Position numbers and translations under genes: made by a program
In this document: piece by piece, positions 47,117 to 49,513 of the stretch
Layout: the number at the start of each line of letters is the position of its first letter
How positions within the stretch are numbered: position 1 is the stretch's first letter
NCBI GenBank assembly: GCA_934597345.1
Contig: CAKTRJ010000017.1
Location: 1-49,513 of the forward strand
DNA from: an uncultured Oscillospiraceae bacterium
Lineage (GTDB): Bacteria > Bacillota > Clostridia > Oscillospirales > Oscillospiraceae
Reading direction: 5' to 3'
Length of the DNA stretch: 49,513 nucleotides
The notes under the pieces: generated by a model
What the model was told of the DNA's origin: nothing
What the model saw: the letters and a program-made list of their open reading frames with translations, nothing else
The model's database searches: none

Positions 47117-48643
47117 TCAGGCCACCTCCCACAGCTCGATGACGCCCTCGTCGCTGAATACGGGCGCGGATTCCTGCGCCTTGTTCCGACGGGTCTTGAC
47201 CACATAGATCGCGCCCATCACCTGCACCACGATCAGGGGCATCATGGCCACCAGCGCCACAAGGCCGAAGGCGTCAGTCATGGTATTGCCGCCCAGCGCC
47301 GTCGTCGCGCCCATGGCAAAGGGCAGCATGAACGTGGCCGTCAGCGGGCCGGAGGCCACGCCGCCGGAGTCGAAAGCGATGGCGGTAAAGATGCTGGGAA
47401 CAAAGAAGCTGAGACCCAGCGCAATGATGTAGCCCGGCAGCACGAACCACAGGATGGAGATGCCGGTCAGCACCCGCACCATGGCAAGGCCCATGGCGGC
47501 GGCCACGGCGATGGACAAGCTCATGCCCATGGCCCTGGAGGAGATGGCGCCGGCGCTCAGCTCCTCCACCTGCTTGTTCAGCACGTGGACGGCGGGCTCG
47601 GCGTTGATGATGAACCAGCCCATCAGCGTGGCCAGCGGGATCAGCAGAAGGCCCAGACCCTCGTCCACGATGACGCCGCCCAGCACATAGCCCAGGGAGG
47701 AGAAGCCCACGTTGACGCCGGTCAGGAACAGCACCAGACCAACGTATGTATAGCCCACACCGATGAGGATGCGCAGCAGCGGCAGCTTCCGCAGGTGCAG
47801 CGAGAACACCTGGAACAGCAGGAAGAACACGCAGATGGGCAGCAGGGCAACGGCCACCTCGCCCATCATGGCGGGCAGCTCCTCCAGATAGCTGTATCCC
47901 ACGGTGAGGGTGGTCTCGAAGCTGTCCACCACGGTCTCACTGGCGGCGGCTGTATTTTCCGGATACAGGAAGCCCAGCAGCAGCACCGCCAGAATGGGGC
48001 CGATGGAGCACAGGGCTACCAGACCGAAGCTGTCGGACTTGGCCTTTTCGTCGCTTCGGATGGAGGCGACGCCAACGCCCAACGCCATGATGAAGGGCAC
48101 CGTCATAGGCCCGGTGGTGACGCCGCCGGAGTCAAAGGCCACCGACAGGAAGTCCGGGTCGGACAGGGCGGCCAGAATAAACACGATGGCATAGAACACC
48201 AGCAGCAGCGTCCGCAGGGAGATGCCCAGCAGAATGCGCAGCATGCAGATGGTCAGAAAGATACCCACGCCCACGGACACCGTCAGGATCAGCACGGTCT
48301 TGTCGATGCCCGGCACGTTCTGGGCCAGCACCTGCAGGTCAGGCTCGGCAATGGTGATGACAAGGCCCAGAAGGAAGGCCAGCACCAGAATGAGCCACAG
48401 GCGGCGGGACTTGGTCATTTTCGCGCCCACCAGATTGCCCATCTGGGTCATGGACAGCTCCGCGCCCAAGGTGAACAGGCCCATGCCCACGATCAGCAGC
48501 ACCGCGCCCACCAGAAAGGCCAGCATCAGACCGCTGCCCACGGGGATAAAGAAAAAGCACAGCACCGCCACGATAATGGTGATGGGCAGTACCGAGTCCA
48601 CCGCTTCTTTCAGTTTACTGTTGATGATTTTACGACTGGTCAA
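47117..48643 (-). CDS. DUF1538 family membrane protein, double-domain form
   Basis: 508 residues, about 12 hydrophobic helices. Two homologous halves carry the same motif: AFDSGGVTTGPMTVPF (about 168-183) and AFDSGGVASGPLTATF (about 430-445), consistent with an inverted or parallel repeat of the DUF1538 unit. The start is a TTG at 48643, set by AAAGGAGCG at the correct spacing; an ATG near is absent. Transport of cations has been proposed for this family, but I cannot infer a substrate. It forms an operon with the PII-like protein downstream (one base apart), which probably regulates it. Confidence 0.85.
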   Translation of the reverse strand: MTSRKIINSKLKEAVDSVLPITIIVAVLCFFFIPVGSGLMLAFLVGAVLLIVGMGLFTLGAELSMTQMGNLVGAKMTKSRRLWLILVLAFLLGLVITIAEPDLQVLAQNVPGIDKTVLILTVSVGVGIFLTICMLRILLGISLRTLLLVFYAIVFILAALSDPDFLSVAFDSGGVTTGPMTVPFIMALGVGVASIRSDEKAKSDSFGLVALCSIGPILAVLLLGFLYPENTAAASETVVDSFETTLTVGYSYLEELPAMMGEVAVALLPICVFFLLFQVFSLHLRKLPLLRILIGVGYTYVGLVLFLTGVNVGFSSLGYVLGGVIVDEGLGLLLIPLATLMGWFIINAEPAVHVLNKQVEELSAGAISSRAMGMSLSIAVAAAMGLAMVRVLTGISILWFVLPGYIIALGLSFFVPSIFTAIAFDSGGVASGPLTATFMLPFAMGATTALGGNTMTDAFGLVALVAMMPLIVVQVMGAIYVVKTRRNKAQESAPVFSDEGVIELWEVA

Positions 48644-48715
48644 GGTAACGCTCCTTTTCTTGAGTTTGATAGTGGCGCGCCGTTATCCGGTGCGCCACAG
48701 CATATATTTAATATC

Positions 48716-48744
48716 AGTATACAATAAAACGCCGGCACAAGCAA
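48716..48744 (-). promoter_or_regulatory. Promoter of the DUF1538/PII operon
   Basis: On the minus strand: TTGCTT (48739-48744), a 17-base spacer, TATACT (48716-48721). The leader carries a hairpin, GTGGCGC/GCGCCAC (48672-48698), before the ribosome site. Confidence 0.72.
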
Positions 48745-48779
48745 GTTAAAACCATGACAAAGAGGAAAAAGTTTACATT

Positions 48780-49295
48780 TCAGAAAAAGAGCCGCACGCA
48801 CCATGCCGCCGCCAGAAAGCCCACCAGATCCGCCGTCAGCGCGGCGGGGATGGTATAGCGCAGCCTCCGCACGCCCGCTGCGCCGAAATAGACGGCGATG
48901 GTGTAGAAGGTGGTCTCGGTGCAGCCCAGCATCACCGCCGCCGTGCGGCCGATGGTGCTGTCCACGCCGTAGGTCTCCATCAGTTCGCTTCCGGCGGCCA
49001 GTGCGCCGCTGCCGCTGAGAGGACGGATCACCAGCAGAGGCGTGGTCTCCGGCGGGATGCCCATGGCCGTCAATACCGGCGCCAGCAGCGCTGTGAGCCA
49101 GTCCAGCGCGCCGGAGGCCCGGAACATATACACCGCCGTCAGCAGAGCCACCAGATTGGGGAAGATCCGCAGCAGCACCCGCAGTCCCTCGGCGGCGCCG
49201 TCGGTCAGGGCGGCGTATACGTCCACCCGCTGCCGCAGGCCCCATACCGCCACCGCCGCCAGCAGCAGCGGGATCAGAAGGGAGGTCACGTCCAT
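48780..49295 (-). CDS. spmB: Spore maturation protein B
   Basis: 171 residues, a membrane protein with about five hydrophobic helices of the nucleoside-recognition (Gate) type. The SpmB pattern is seen in GLRVLLRIFPNLVALLTAVYMFRASGA, the loop PLLVIRPLSGSGALA and AAVMLGCTETTFYTIAVYFGAAG. SpmA and SpmB act in dehydration of the spore core in Bacillus. The ATG at 49295 is 1 base after the spmA stop, with GGAGGCGC in the end of spmA as ribosome site. This places the organism among spore formers. Confidence 0.93.
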   Translation of the reverse strand: MDVTSLLIPLLLAAVAVWGLRQRVDVYAALTDGAAEGLRVLLRIFPNLVALLTAVYMFRASGALDWLTALLAPVLTAMGIPPETTPLLVIRPLSGSGALAAGSELMETYGVDSTIGRTAAVMLGCTETTFYTIAVYFGAAGVRRLRYTIPAALTADLVGFLAAAWCVRLFF

Positions 49296-49296
49296 A

Positions 49297-49513
49297 TCAG
49301 CGCCTCCATACGGCCTGCAGGCCCCGTGCCGCCAGCAGTCCCGCCGCCACCGACAGCGCCGAGGAGAGCCACACGGAGGGCAGGATGTCGAAGGGCGCGG
49401 CGCAGCCGTGGGCGCTGCGGACAGCGGCCACGGTGGTGGGCAGCAGTTGGATGGACGCGGTGTTCAGCACCACCAGGCGGCACAGCTCGTCGCTGGCCAC
49501 GCCGCCGCAGCCC
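49297..49513 (-). CDS. spmA: Spore maturation protein A, C-terminal part
   Basis: Partial: the frame is open to the window edge, so only the last 71 or so residues are present. The segment LCRLVVLNTASIQLLPTTVAAVRSAHG followed by APFDILPSVW matches SpmA, where the 'NTASIQLLPTT' motif lies in the nucleoside-recognition (Gate) fold. A GTG within the frame at 49500 is not taken as a start, because homology continues upstream. The gene is followed after one base by spmB, the order known from Bacillus. A dacB-like gene may lie further upstream, outside the window. Confidence 0.9.
   Translation of the reverse strand, partial: GCGGVASDELCRLVVLNTASIQLLPTTVAAVRSAHGCAAPFDILPSVWLSSALSVAAGLLAARGLQAVWRR

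Noticed and set aside
47114..48727. 537-codon plus-strand frame opposite the DUF1538 gene, His/Gln/Gly-rich
   Set aside because: The histidine/glutamine repeats are the reverse complement of membrane-helix codons; no ribosome site.

Overview
The window looks like chromosome from a spore-forming, anaerobic, high-GC member of the Clostridia, most like a gut Oscillospiraceae-type bacterium. The evidence is spmA/spmB at the right end, class III (oxygen-sensitive) ribonucleotide reductase with its radical-SAM activase, Gram-positive signal peptides and lipoboxes, strong AGGAGG ribosome sites, many two-component systems, and short non-coding repeats of the kind common in that group. This placement is inferred by eye; no database search was possible.

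Left end, 1-11312 (+): a secreted/surface cluster. It starts with the end of an FtsX/MacB-type ABC permease. Then come a 1380-aa secreted protein with an alpha/alpha-toroid (prenyltransferase/intrinsic-factor-like) domain embedded in tandem beta-sandwich domains, two small single-domain lipoproteins, a secreted protein ending in a DUF4430 (transcobalamin C-terminal-like) domain, and a 1504-aa multidomain surface protein with a perfect 437-bp tandem duplication. The toroid and DUF4430 halves that are fused in vertebrate B12 carriers appear here as separate neighbouring proteins. This is the most interesting system in the window.

11500-17460: an autoregulated TetR with a DUF998 membrane protein; an RNHCP zinc protein; and a response regulator / BcrA-type ABC / permease / histidine kinase set whose kinase is spliced onto the frame-shifted remnant of another membrane protein. 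17461-23540: lipoate ligase, then a minus-strand operon VTC - DUF4956 - response regulator - histidine kinase, divergent from a Cthe_2159-like lipoprotein. The two divergent promoters are near-perfect mirror images, with a 21-bp direct-repeat element 9 bp from an identical TATGAT box.

23600-29600: a YkvI-like transporter with a Dabb protein, an orphan P-loop protein, glucose-6-phosphate isomerase, D-Ala-D-Ala carboxypeptidase, tRNA-Gly(CCC), and a hexapeptide acetyltransferase with a terminator in its leader. 29600-37620 (-): a flavodoxin-like NADPH/FMN oxidoreductase, then a nucleoside uptake and salvage locus (deoC, deoD, BMP lipoprotein, ABC ATPase and two permeases), each unit with its own promoter or terminator.

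37620-43460: an AraC regulator with two HTH domains, divergent from nrdG-nrdD. NrdD carries a C-terminal glutaredoxin-like domain and is followed by a thioredoxin reductase, suggesting an NADPH-to-redoxin-to-NrdD electron path. Two copies of a MITE-like element flank this region. 43460-49513: a MerR with membrane helices and zinc ribbon plus a CPBP protease, a Dus tRNA modification enzyme, a double PII-like protein with a DUF1538 membrane protein, and spmB/spmA (the latter running off the window).
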